Shown: positions 12,301 to 23,191 of the stretch, in pieces
How positions within the stretch are numbered: position 1 is the stretch's first letter
Layout of the letters: every line of letters begins with the position of its first letter
Assembly (NCBI GenBank): GCA_033977485.1
Contig: CM066988.1
Span: forward strand, 3,928,501-3,992,500
Direction of reading: 5' to 3'
DNA: 64,000 nt
Source: Hydrangea macrophylla
Lineage: Eukaryota; Streptophyta; Magnoliopsida; Cornales; Hydrangeaceae
The notes under the pieces: model-generated
Database searches by the model: none
What the model was told of the DNA's origin: nothing
The model's input: only the letters and a program-made list of their open reading frames with translations
Translations under genes and position numbers: made by a program

Positions 12301-13208
12301 TCATATTGGAGCCACATACCTATGTTATCTTCTGGTACAGAGCACAAGTGTTTAAACGAAAAATAAGAAAGAATCAAATAGCCATACATTTATGTCAGGA
12401 GTCAACTCCACCTCCTCGCCTGTCAAACCAGTTGAGTCATCTCTGTTGTTCTGTTTTTCCTCGGCAGCAAGTTGTTGGAGGCGCTTAACCACTTGTTCAA
12501 AACGTGTAAGATCTGCATGAAAATAGCAAATTACTGCTCAGAAATTCATATCGTGCCAACTTGACATCAAATATGTTCAGCCATGGGACACAGACACGAC
12601 ACCAACACGGCTAGAAGCCTAAAACACGGCAAATAAAAAATTATCTGTTATTTAATGGTACAAACCGTGCCGTGTCAAGTGTCCAATACCATGTACCGCC
12701 ATGTCGATGTTTGTACAATGTAAATATTAACAAAAAAAAATTCACACGTCCTTTCACATGTCCGATACGTTCGGTGCGTGTGGTGCTCAACACGGAGACG
12801 ACATCCAAATTGAAGTGTCCATGCTACTTGGGCTATAACTGAAATATACCGTAATTTCAATATGGAAAAGAGAAAAACATTGTAAAACTGCTTATCACGT
12901 TTAAAAGTAAACCTTCTTGGACTGCAAAAAACACTAAATCAGTCTAGAACCTTCAGCAAATGTCCTCTTTGTGTCTACAGATCCTTTAAACAATAACCAC
13001 AACTTATTCACACTTCCTTGCCACACACACACACACAGAGCCAGCTCAAATGACTAGCTTTACCTTTAGTGCGACTAGTTAGAGCTTCATGAAGCCTCAG
13101 CGGGTGCTGTCGCTCTTCTTTCTTAAATTTCAACTTAACTTGCCTGCATGTCCGATCAGGAAAAAGTTGTTGTATCAACGATAAATCTGTTCCAAACTGT
13201 TGCACAGC
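9344..13208 (-). CDS. BDP1: TFIIIB subunit B'' (BDP1), 3' part, three exons
   Basis: Three minus-strand exons join in frame to 136 codons plus stop: 13208-13064 (145 bp), 12512-12388 (125 bp) and 9484-9344 (141 bp), all with AG/GT borders. The first exon encodes the SANT (Myb-like) core of B'', with FGTDLSLIQQLFPDRT, then QVKLKFKKEE. The second continues with an RFEQVVKRLQ helix. The last is acidic and ends in WNQYKSEF. B'' is the RNA polymerase III initiation subunit that binds with TBP and BRF in the nucleus. The N-terminal half, including the WSK-type start of the SANT domain, should lie to the right but I could not find it before 16.7 kb. The gene may therefore be truncated, or its upstream exons diverged or displaced by repeats. 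The second exon's donor (AAT/GTATGG) is the least certain border. Confidence 0.75.
10127..12000 (+). mobile_element. tandem TRIM-like array (three LTRs, two internal regions)
   Basis: Three related segments of about 70-80 bp, starting TGTTGAAGC (10127), TGTTAAAGC (11322) and TGTTGATGG (11921), look like short LTRs. The first two are followed by TGGCGTAGAGCC and TGGTATCAAAA, which resemble the copia-type Met-tRNA primer site. The last two are preceded by purine runs (GTGAGAGCGGG, TGAGGGAGGG). The two internal regions share a TTCGAATCTCC segment and a TATTTATT..TCTCCACG segment. The first also holds a tandem duplication of about 200 bp (around 10380-10770) rich in GGGTCG words, and degenerate AAGTTTAAA repeats (10760-10980). 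All of it lies in the last BDP1 intron. Confidence 0.55.
12575..12835. repeat. GACACGACAC-rich dispersed repeat
   Basis: Contains GACACAGACACGACACCA near 12590 and a reversed CGGTGCGTGTGG/GTCC arm near 12780, suggesting a decayed hAT-like MITE in the second BDP1 intron. A related GACACACAGACACGACAC segment occurs at 15959-15976. No target duplication could be fixed. Confidence 0.35.
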
Positions 13209-13334
13209 CTAGCAAATAAAATTAAACGGGTTTCACAATCAACAAGAGAGAGAGAGAGAGAGAGAGAGTCAACGATAAATCTGTTCCAAACTGCTGCACA
13301 GCGTAGCAAATAAAATAAAACGGGTTTCACAATC

Positions 13335-13407
<73 letters not shown>

Positions 13408-13408
13408 T
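13175..13408. repeat. 94 bp duplication of exon/intron edge with GA microsatellites
   Basis: 13175-13268 is repeated at 13269-13338 and beyond, each copy ending in a (GA)n run (13244-13268 and 13339-13408). The unit covers the first 34 bp of the BDP1 SANT exon plus its acceptor side. In the outer copy the acceptor reads TAC instead of TAG, so only the inner copy keeps a usable splice site. Confidence 0.85.
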
Positions 13409-13476
13409 TGCAATAGCCTACAAATATTGAACTTATGACACCAAAAGGATTTGGCCAAAGAAATCCACTGTTATAA

Positions 13477-13638
13477 GGCATCATCACTAGAACTTGAGAT
13501 AATTGCAGTTTCAATTCTGTCTGAAATCTATGCAAAGTACTCTATCAATAACCTGATGAGGCATCATCACTAGAACTTAAGATAATTGCAGTTTCAATTC
13601 TGTCTAAACTCTATGCAAAGCACTCTATCAATAAGTTG
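13477..13638. repeat. 83 bp tandem duplication
   Basis: GGCATCATCACTAGAACTT starts at 13477 and again at 13560, and the two 80 bp copies are nearly identical. Non-coding; it lies just upstream of the BDP1 SANT exon. Confidence 0.85.
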
Positions 13639-14200
13639 CACCACATTCAGAGAACCAGGAATTTATTTCGAAAGGTCCAGATTATCAATCTGAAATTGGA
13701 TGGGGACCACTGGGTTTTAAAATGAGCAAGGGGTTTTGAAATTGAATGGGGACCACGTATTCGAAAAAGTCCTGAGAGTCAAATGAATTTTGACTTAGCT
13801 TGGGTGGCTTTACAAGACCTTCGAAATTATCAATCCATGTTAGGTTTAAGGAACCCCATTCTCCAAGTGAGGAAATGGGGAGTTTCAAGAGTGTGGTCAG
13901 CATCTATGTTACATTGACTCTTCTTAATAGGTTGAAGTACCCGACTACCCGTGGCGGACAACCAAAACCCAGACAAGGGTATGAATGCGCGTCCAACATT
14001 TCCTTTTGACATCTCCAAGAAGTATATTAGCTACTTGTATTGAAGTCTCTAACAATATTCCTTTTCCTTTTGATACAAACCTACTTCAGAATGGACAAAA
14101 TGCTCCTTTCAAAAATTACTATTGCAACAAAAAAATAAAGGTATTTTCTCTAAGAAATATAAGAATATTTTGGATTTATCGTCATGTCCCAGTGTCCTTA

Positions 14201-14746
14201 GGCCTTGTTTGGTTCACTGGAAAGGAATTACGAAAAGGAAACTAATTTCAAGTAATCAAATTCCAAGGAAATTGATGCCAAATTAGTTCCATTATGGTGT
14301 TTGGATAAACCAACGAATAATCTTGGAAACAACTTTATCTTCTTTAAATTGTAAGTTCATTTTTTAAAACAGTTGAAGAACATGATAAGATTTTAATTAC
14401 AAAATATTTATTTGTATTTGTATTATATATTATTGTATGATTTGCAAGACAATAGTTTGAAAATTTAACAACCATTTAATCATTTGATTAGGTAATTTAA
14501 ATTCAAACCATTAGTTAATTCAAATTTACACACTATTGATTTGTTAAACGAGTGAGACAAGGTTGTTTCTTAGAGAAAGGAATCTAATTACCACCTCAAC
14601 ATAAGGGATGAGTTTCCTTGTTTTTCTAAGAATCTATTTCTAGTTGGAAATAGATTCCGGGTCCATTTAAACACACCAAACACACAAAAGTTCCAAGGAA
14701 TGAGATTCCTTTTCTCGCTTACTTTCCAAGCGAACCAAACGGGGCC
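14201..14746. mobile_element. Tourist/Harbinger-like MITE (546 bp)
   Basis: Ends GGCCTTGTTTGGTTC and GAACCAAACGGGGCC are inverted repeats and are flanked on both sides by TTA (14198-14200, 14747-14749), the target duplication of PIF/Harbinger elements. Sub-terminal GGAAAGGAAT and ATTCCTTT words also oppose each other. Non-coding, AT-rich middle. Confidence 0.7.
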
Positions 14747-15233
14747 TTAGAGTTATGAATTTGGGAAGTCCTGTGCTTAAACGTATACTCACATCAGAAA
14801 CATATACCCATGGTTCCAACGCTGAAAACATGATCCGTGGGGAACAAATATCCATAGTAAAATATGGAGCTGTTCATGCAAAGGAAGCAAAAGAAAGAAA
14901 AAATTGACACTCTTCTTGAGCTTTGGTTGGTAATTATTTAGTAACGTTCTCTGGCTTAATCATTTAAGAAAAACATAAAAAGATGAAAAATAAAAGACAA
15001 TCTAGGCCGACAACTTGTGCATAACCGACATCTCCAATTTTCTCCCCTGTAGATCATTATATCTTCTACTTCTACTTTTAGAATAAAATTCATCCTAAGC
15101 TCTAGACTTAGCAAAACAACAATGCAAGAGATTAAAAAAAATGTCAATTTAATTGGAACTTAAAAGGTTGAATAAGCAATATATCATCAATTAACTTATT
15201 ACGTACCATCAAATCAATCTAAAATCACACTAA

Positions 15234-15556
15234 GGCTTTGTTTAGTTCTTGGATTTAGTGAGAAAAAGAAAAGAAACATAAAAGAAAATGTTTTCCTTTG
15301 TTTAGTTAATAAGGAACACGATGACAGAAATAGGAAAGAAAAAATAATAAGTTGAGAAAATAGATTAAACAATTTGAACGTTGTGGCCTTGTGGGTCATT
15401 TCCCTTCCTTTTTTCATATATTACAAACATATTTTAGAACTTTTTATTTTTTCATGTCATTTACGCTTGAAGGGAAAACAGGAAGGAAATAGTTTTCCTT
15501 CTTGTTTTCCTTTACCTTTTCTTTTCCCTCACAAAATCCATGAACCAAAGAGAGCC
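15234..15556. mobile_element. MITE with GGCTTTGTTTAGTTC ends
   Basis: The left end GGCTTTGTTTAGTTCTTGGA and right end TCCATGAACCAAAGAGAGCC are inverted repeats. Flanking triplets are TAA and TCA, so a Tourist-type 3 bp duplication is only approximate. The interior arms hold opposed GGAAA/TTTCC words. Confidence 0.6.
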
Positions 15557-16103
15557 TCAATCAACAATTGAAGTGCAATTTATCTAGAAAAGGGAGGGCA
15601 ATAAAGAAAACAAACACACAATAACTGATGCATAAAGCAACTGTAATCTCTAATAAAGAAAAAGTATTTCAACGGTATGGAAACATGATAAGTGATAACT
15701 ATGTTTGGGGCTATCGGGGCTGATTCAGGAATTTTTTACCTTATAGTAATTGACGATAAATACAGAAAATTGAAAATTTGCTAATATTTTTTTTTACCTG
15801 TCAAACAATAAAAATTGATACTATATACACACAAAATCTTAATCTTCATTCTATTATCTCAATTTCTTACACTTACAAATTACAATTCACTAATATTAGG
15901 AAGCACCGACACTTCTAAGAAAGGTAACATGTCGCGTGTCGCCGTGTTGTATCGTGGCCGACACACAGACACGACACTTCACCGACACTTTTCCCATGTC
16001 AAAGAGAAAAAAAATTTATAAAAGAAGAAAAAAACATGCATGGCAACTCATTTCAGAAAAAGAAAAACAATTAATTTCGGGAAATCATTATAAAATAAAT
16101 AAA

Positions 16104-16253
16104 GAGTGCAGTTTTGCTCACCCTCTTCTCCCATTGGTTAATGCACTGGCCAGTACTTTACACAATTAATTAATTCTCATCTAATACTGCACCCACTGCA
16201 TTAGCCAACGGTATAGGAGGATGAGTAATTTTGGGGTGAGCAAAAATGTATAC
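16104..16253. mobile_element. 150 bp MITE, TTTTGCTCACC ends
   Basis: TTTTGCTCACCC and GGGGTGAGCAAAA are near-terminal inverted repeats, and inner CCATTGGTTAATGCA pairs with TGCATTAGCCAACGG. The repeat ataaataaa flanks both sides (16095-16103, 16254-16262), compatible with a 9 bp Mutator-type duplication, though this word is AT-rich and could be chance. Confidence 0.6.
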
Positions 16254-16682
16254 ATAAATAAACAAAATTACTCTCTCAAAACAAATCATAGAGGCTGGTA
16301 GTAGTATTATTCAATATTATTCATGAACTTGGTTCCCAACCTGTAACGTTCAACCACACAGAAATCAATGTTGGCTGAAAATGAACAAATCGAAATTCAA
16401 AATCTGTCAAATATAATTTCGAAACTGATAGGGGCTGATAGTAGTATTATTCATGAATTTGGTCCTCATATAACTTTCAAATCCAAATTCGTAAACTCTC
16501 TGTAGAAAATAACAAAAACCTATCTAAATTTTTTTCCAAATGAAAAGGAACCCAGTTGAGATCCAAAATTTACCAAATCAAAAAAAAAAACATATATATA
16601 TATATATATATGTATATAAACTTACCAATAAACATATCTACAAAGAAACCCTAGTTAAAGGAGAGAACAAACATGGACTTAC

Positions 16683-16815
16683 CGCCGCCGCCGCCGCCGC
16701 CGGCTGCTATTCAGACGACCGGCGACTCCCCTCCCTCTGTAGCAGCGACGTCCACTCTCTGTCTGCCTCAGTGCCTCACTCTGGTTCAAACGTAGAGCTG
16801 AGAATGACTGCGTGT
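16683..16815 (-). promoter_or_regulatory. candidate 5' non-coding exon with CGG repeat
   Basis: On the minus strand a GC-rich segment with (GGC)7 at 16682-16703 ends in a strong splice donor, GTAAGT, just left of 16683. GC-rich content, a triplet repeat and a good donor are typical of plant 5' untranslated exons. Orientation and position would suit the BDP1 transcript. No TATA box or start codon is evident, and long A runs on the minus strand lie immediately upstream. Confidence 0.4.
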
Positions 16816-16894
16816 TCTTTTTTAGTTTTTTTTCTTTCTTTCTTTTTTTTTTTTTTTTAATTTTTTTTTTTTTTATTTTTATTTTAAGGCAGTT

Positions 16895-17455
16895 GGGTAA
16901 ATTAACTTTTACTTGTGGTTTGCCTACGTGGCACTTTACTCCCTACAATTTATAATGCAATATACGGAGTATAATTCTTTGTGGTTTGCTTTTGTGGTAC
17001 TTTACCCCTTTGTAGTTTTGAATGTAATACATAACCCATGTGGTTTACCTATGTGTCACTTTACCCCCTTGGCCAAACAAAATGTTTAAATGATTAAAAT
17101 GACATTTCTTCTTCATCACTCTAATATACCTGTTACACACAGATGATTGAAATACCTCGCGCAGTGAGATCAATGAAAAAATAAGACAGTTCTATATAGA
17201 GAAAGTAAAAGTCTCACCCATAAATAATATACTACTTTATTAGAAAAGTAGCCAAAATTTATTCAAAATCCAAAATAAAAAGGAAAAATCATTGTATTCT
17301 TTGAAATATTATTTTCATAACTACAAATTCAATAGTTTAAAAAAAATTTGTACAATCACTGCTCTAGTTTTGTCAATTGACCTCACTGCTCTAGATTTTT
17401 CAATCATCTATGTGTGTAGCATGTATATTAGAGTGGTGAAGAAGAAAGCGCCTTC
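16895..17455. repeat. tandem GTGGTTTGCC repeats and a fold-back
   Basis: 16915-17075 has three diverged copies of a segment of about 65 bp centred on GTGGTTTGCCTACGTGGCAC then ACTTTACCCC. 17098-17175 and 17376-17452 are inverted arms of about 75 bp sharing CACTCTAATATAC and AGATGATTGAAA. Together they look like a decayed MITE or fold-back element without clear target duplications. Confidence 0.65.
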
Positions 17456-17988
17456 TAATTGATGATCAAAAGAGGGTAAAGTACTAGTTTGAGTGTCTCT
17501 CACATCGTAAATCTTTGATCTTTGGTTGAAGCAATGGAACCCATAAAAAGAGATTGCATTCCTCTGTCTCTTTATTCATCTTATCTACATTTTTGTTTAA
17601 GTTCTAAAGGACATTTGTCTGGCACACTCACATTTTCATAATTGCAGTTTTTAGCCAAACAATTTTTGGCACGTCGAGTGGAACCGGTGTGAGAAGATTT
17701 GGTTGTTCACCTATGAGGGGCCAGAGATGCAGCATGTGTGGCAATGGGAAAATATGACGTGTAGCCTACATTGAGGCCTCATTATTTCCAAATCCTGGAT
17801 ATAGTGGGGTAGTTTCTTAATTGCTATTTGGCGGTTATGTTAACTGTTGGCTATTTAAGGAAGAAAAGAAGAAGAAAGAGAGAATCCAGTATTAACAACT
17901 TCAACCAATTTACTCTGTTTATGGTATTTTTCCTTTATCTTTTTGTTTCTTTTCTAGGAGTAGATTTCTAGCAATTTATCAAGAGGCG
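17456..17988. other. possible old gypsy LTR end and primer site
   Basis: GCCAAACA at about 17653-17660 followed by TTTTTGGCACGTCGAGTGG resembles the LTR end and TTGGCGCCGTC-type primer region of Tat-like elements. No other domain follows before the inserted LTR at 17989. Weak evidence. Confidence 0.3.
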
Positions 17989-18699
17989 TGTCACGCCCTG
18001 GCGTAGCAAAATAGGGAAAATTTTAAATTTCCTATCTTGGACACTTAGGCACGTGACAAGTTGAATCACCGAATTGTCCATAAACAACCATCAATAAAGG
18101 AAATATAACTATCGTAGAATAAAACCAACGTCAGCATACATGATTATATTACAATGGAATGGTAGTACTAGTTCAGCTATTACAGCCCCATAGATACAAC
18201 ATTGTCTTATGGCACTAGGGCATTACAAAACTATAACAAAAGATAGATATAGTCCTCTGCTTGAGGTTACAACCAAAAACATTTTACAAGATTACAACCA
18301 CCAGTCTTCTCTCTAACTAGCGTAGCCATAATCCTCCTCATACTCCTCCTGGCCAACATCACATCTTGTGTAATCTTTATATGGAAAAATTGGACATGAG
18401 AATGTCCAGTAACATGAGCGTCGTCAGCTTATGAAAGTGGAGTGAGAAAACTAAATCAAATAGAACTTATATAGCCACACACAATAAAACACGTTTACTA
18501 CTTCTATTACGTCTTTTAAAGTCCTTTCACGATCTCACCATCGAACTATATCCACTAATCGACTAAATATTCGAAGAGAATACAGATAATCATCACGACC
18601 AATCTCAACATGCCCAAAGATACTGTAGGAAGCTGCTACCAGAGCCTAACTCGAAGTCTCAACATCTAGACAACAACAACAACAGCGAATGTACCCACT

Positions 18700-18985
18700 T
18701 TACACAAACTTTCACTCTGTCACGAAGAACCGAAGCGTTCTTACTAACCTTCATCTTGTCACAGAGAACCGAAGTGTTCAACTCAACCTGCACTTCGTCA
18801 CAGAGAACCGAAGTGTTCAACTTAACCCTCATTTCATCACAAAGAACCAAAGTGTTCAACTGAACCCTCACTTCATCACGAAGAACCAAAGTGTTCAACA
18901 TAACCCTCACTTCGTCACGAAGAACCAAAGTGCTTAACTCCAACTTCACTTCGTCACGAAGAACCGAAGTGTTCAACTCAACCTA
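18700..18985 (-). repeat. 39 bp minisatellite, inverted copy (about 7 units)
   Basis: The same 39 bp unit as at 309-700, in reverse orientation. It yields open frames on both strands (18659-18976 minus, 18689-18937 plus), both reflecting the 13-codon period. It sits about 225 bp upstream of the LTR TATA box. Confidence 0.85.
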
Positions 18986-19068
18986 ATAAATGAGCATGAC
19001 ACGGAGTCCTAACTTTCCCAAATAAACCAACACGAAGTCTTATCATAACCAAACTGAGTTTGACACGG

Positions 19069-22000
19069 TGTAGATACCGGCATTTGGGCTCACTTTTAAT
19101 TTTAAAACAATTTTCAAATTCAAATTCAAATACAAAGAGTCGCCACTTAATTTTTAAAGGAAAATTAAGAAACCATTTTAAAAGCAAACTGATCTTTTGT
19201 GAAACCAAAGATAAACTGGGTCCGGGGATTATGGAATGAAAGAGGAAGGAGCCCGGCGGACTAAAACACCCCCTTTTATCCTATCTCATGACAAGCCTAT
19301 ACTCAATATCCTTTTTAATCGAATTATTAATCTAAGCATGCCCTCAACTAATACATATATACATATACATTACAAAAGCATATTGAAAAGGGTGTAAGAT
19401 TACTAACGATAAAATATCATTCAAAAATCACAAAATTCAAGTAGCAAGCAAGATGATGTGCAAAGAGGGAACTAGGAAACTTACCCGGGATCCCGCCGCG
19501 ATTATTAAACGTGTAATACACACAAAATAGAAATCCTAAGAAAAGGTCTCTAGCACATATATACACATAAGGCAAGACCTAATTCTAAGGTGTCACGCAT
19601 GAAGTCAAAAATCAATTAAAATGAAAGAAGTAAAGTAAACTAGAGAACGAGTTGAGAAATGGTACCTTAAATGCGCTACAAAACAAAGGTTAGTACACAT
19701 GCCTTAATCAAAAGATATCAAATAATCAAACCTAAACTTCTAGCTTAAATCTATCAAGCAGGAAAAGAATTGACCTATTTATGGATTCCTTCTCATTAGT
19801 TGAGAACATATCACCTCTATAGATATGCAAGTCTCAACTAGGAGCCAATGCAATGTCCATATAGAGGTAGTACAATCCTAACATGATTATAAGGAACTCA
19901 CAACTAGGTTCAATTAGGGACAAAACAACCTAGAGCTAGATCCTAACTACAAGTATAAATATATGTGGATGAATACATGGATATGTATAAGGACAAGCTA
20001 TGAATTATTCACTAACTTGTATCACTTAGCCTCTGGATTTAAACTTAATTATCATTATTCAAAACATGATTTAGGTCCCCAAGCATTAGGAAACCATTTA
20101 AGTTAAAATCAATAAGATTAGATAAAAACAGTGACAGTTTCACATGAATTACAAAGAGCAGACCAGACTTTCAAAAATATAAATAAAATACTTCCATGAT
20201 TTTTGAGTATGCTAAGCCTCTATGAGTCTAGTGTCTAACCGAAAAGAAAATGGAAGATCCAACGGTTAGATCTCTGGGAATAAGGAAAACATTAGACATC
20301 ACTCAGGAATCTGCAACTCTCTGTCCAAAGTTTTTGTATGATTTTCTAAAAATAGAAAAAATGAGAAACACTTTGATCTTTTTAGGGTATCTTCCTAACA
20401 CATTGGACTACTTAGAAAAAATTATTTGAGGTTAAGAAAACTTAATTAAGGCTCTGATTTGCTCATTTTACAACTAACTTACTATTTTGAAACTTTGGAC
20501 AGAGAGTAACATTCTCACAAATCATGAAGCCTAAACATCCTAAGTATAAGATTTCTTCAAAAACTAAGAGTATGGTGATAGACATATGAGTTATGAATAC
20601 CCTCAATTGGTCTCACTCAATTCTTATGGACCATGATTTAATTAAAAATCCTTGATCATAGTTGGCTAGTGAGTTAACTGCACTACTAATAAAATAATGT
20701 TCATGGTTTTGAACAAACTTGAATAACACTTAATTCCTCTCCCAAATATATGGTCCTTGAGGAGTGAGAGTTCACTTATCAATTCCCCTACCACGTTAAT
20801 GGTCCTTGGAGACTTAGGACATGACTCAAAATTATTTGAACTTCGTAGAATATAGAAATAACTCTATGAGATTAAACTTGAAGGATTCAAGTTATGGTTC
20901 AAAACTTGGACTCACAAGAACATATAGATGCAATCATGACCCATCTTAATCTCCACATAAATCATGAAATTATGGGAGACTAAGGGATCAACTCCAAAGA
21001 AACCTCATGAGGTATTAGAGATCTTATAGGTTCCCAAGGAAAGAAATAATGAAATGGAATAAAATCAAAGTTTATTTAGGCTTAGTCCTAAGTAAAATCT
21101 CATCATAAACTAAATTTTTTTTAATTCCTCTCTCAAATGCATGATCCTTGAGGACTAAATATGATTGGATCCACATGAACTTTCATAGAGTATAAAGAAA
21201 AACTCTATGGGATTCTCAAGTTTGAAAGCTCTAAGTCATGGAATAAGACTTAAACCCTCCCTAGCTTGTGTGGATGTAACAATGATCAACCTACTCCCCA
21301 TATAAATCATAGGATTATAGGAGACTAGAGGATCAAGCTCAAAGAGAATTAATGAGATATTGAAAATCTAATAAATCCTATGAGAAGAAACCAAACAAAA
21401 GAAATGAAATCAAAAGTTATTTAAAAGAAATTCAAGTCAAAACTCTTTTAATCTTAAATCCAAAACTCTATTTAGATCCAAATCAATGAGAATAACACAT
21501 AACAAGATTTCAATCACAAATTCTATGTGGTGTGTGATGAAATGAGGTCAGAAGAGAGGTTTTGAAATGTGTAAAAATCCTAGAACTATGAATTTGTGAT
21601 TGAATTAGCCTAATTTTCTATAAGATTGGGAGGTTACCTCTCATTACCTCAGGGAATTCTTGATTGTTGGATGAAAATCTTCCAAATTCTTCAATCCTTC
21701 TTCAAATTCTTCCAATTCTTCAAAGTTTTCTTCAAGAAATTCTTGATTTCTCTCAATTCTCTCTCTAGATTTCAATGAATAACTCTTGTATTTATGAAAA
21801 TGCTTCAAGTCCCTCACAATGGAGAAGAAGGCCTGCTTATCTAGACCTCTCATCCAAGGGTTAATTGGGAAATTTTGGGTGAAAACCCATGTGCAAGAAT
21901 ATTCCATACGTATTTAAGACAAAATAGTATGTTACAGGGAGTGGCACTCACTAAGCTGTCTGCGGCACTCGCTGAGTGCCGCCGGCCTTCGCGAGTGCCG

Positions 22001-22478
22001 CGGCTAACAGAATTTTTACCTTCTTTAAATTTTCCAATTATTTCTTAACTTATACTTAATTACTAATGTATCTACATGCCAATATACTTATATACTTTAG
22101 TATATTATACCAATACACCAAATGTATATCTATATACTTCATATTTTTGTATTTTTTTATTTTATTTTCTTTTCTTTTCTTTATTGTCTTTTCTTTTTTC
22201 CTTTTTTATTTTCTTTTCAAAATCCTTATTATTCATTTTTTTTTTTGAAATTATTTTCCAGACTGCCTTTCTCATACATACTTTGATACCCGGGTTTTCC
22301 CCGAATCACCCAATTCTTTCTCTTTTCCATTTTTAATTTTGAAAACTTAATTTAAAAAAACTTTCAAAGACTTGAATTCTTTGGAAAATCTTCGAACTTC
22401 ACCGGTCATTGTCGTCATCAGTCTTCAGAGGTAACCAACCCCTGGATTCGACGGTTGGTCAAAATCGGGGTGTCTACA
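19069..22478 (-). repeat. Tat 3' LTR (3.4 kb)
   Basis: Runs from TGTAGACACCCC at 22478 to GGTATCTACA at 19069 on the minus strand. 22478-21690 aligns with 25821-25003. A GGCACTC/GAGTGCC palindrome cluster (21943-22006) lies about 100 bp upstream of a weak TATA-like site at 21837. No coding capacity; the LTR is AT-rich throughout. Confidence 0.8.
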
Positions 22479-23191
22479 GTTTACCCCTCTTCGGCAGAGC
22501 TTGTAAAGCAACCTGTATCACAAGTGAATGTCGAAGCCTGTGTGAAAGATAAGCCTTTGGCCAAGCTGTCGAATCCAGGTAAAAACAAAGTGCGTTGCAA
22601 AACATGTGTATAGAGAGTCAGGTGCTAGTCGTGCTCAATAGTGAGCTGCCTACGTATCCCGACAGGGAATCAGACCAGGACGTAGTTCGGGCAAAGGACA
22701 ACATACAAACGCAAATAGTCATACTGAAGAATGCTCCTATCTTATCGTGATGCATATGCTCGGTAATTTTATGCCCTATGCTCTCAGGTGTGATGATTCA
22801 AAGTCATGCTGCTCTTCCTAGCATTAAAAGGCGTCCTACACCTCAAATTTCCTATTTACAATATTGTCCCACTCTGGGAATATCATGACCGATATATATG
22901 CGAGTTTCGAGAATCGTATAACCATCCAAGATGCGTTTTGCGCCTTATACTCCGGTGTTGAATCAAGAATCATCTGATCGACTGAGATGCGCCTAGCGCC
23001 TTATACTCCATAGTCGAATCAGGTAGCACGCTGAAAGACTGAGATGCTTTACGCCTCACACTCAATGTCTTCTAAAAATCATCTGATCGACTGAGATGCC
23101 TCACGCCTTACACTCCATAGTTGAATCAGGTAGCACGCTGAAAGATTTGAGACGCTTCACGCCTTACACTCAGAATCTTCCAAAAAGGTTG
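22479..23191 (-). repeat. Tat 3' untranslated region: polypurine tract and minisatellite
   Basis: Reading the minus strand, GAAGAGGGGTAAAC ends at 22479 directly before the LTR and is the polypurine tract. 22925-23185 holds four to five diverged units built around GACTGAGATGC and CGCCTTACACTCC, forming dimers of about 115 bp. Tandem repeats between pol and the 3' LTR are known from Ogre-type elements. Confidence 0.7.

Noticed and set aside
13830..14018. Possible upstream BDP1 exon on the minus strand
   Set aside because: The translation shows none of the expected B'' N-terminal or WSK-type SANT residues.
14790..14855. Small minus-strand exon candidate with acceptor and GTGAGT donor
   Set aside because: The splice borders look plausible but the 21-residue peptide matches nothing I know in BDP1.
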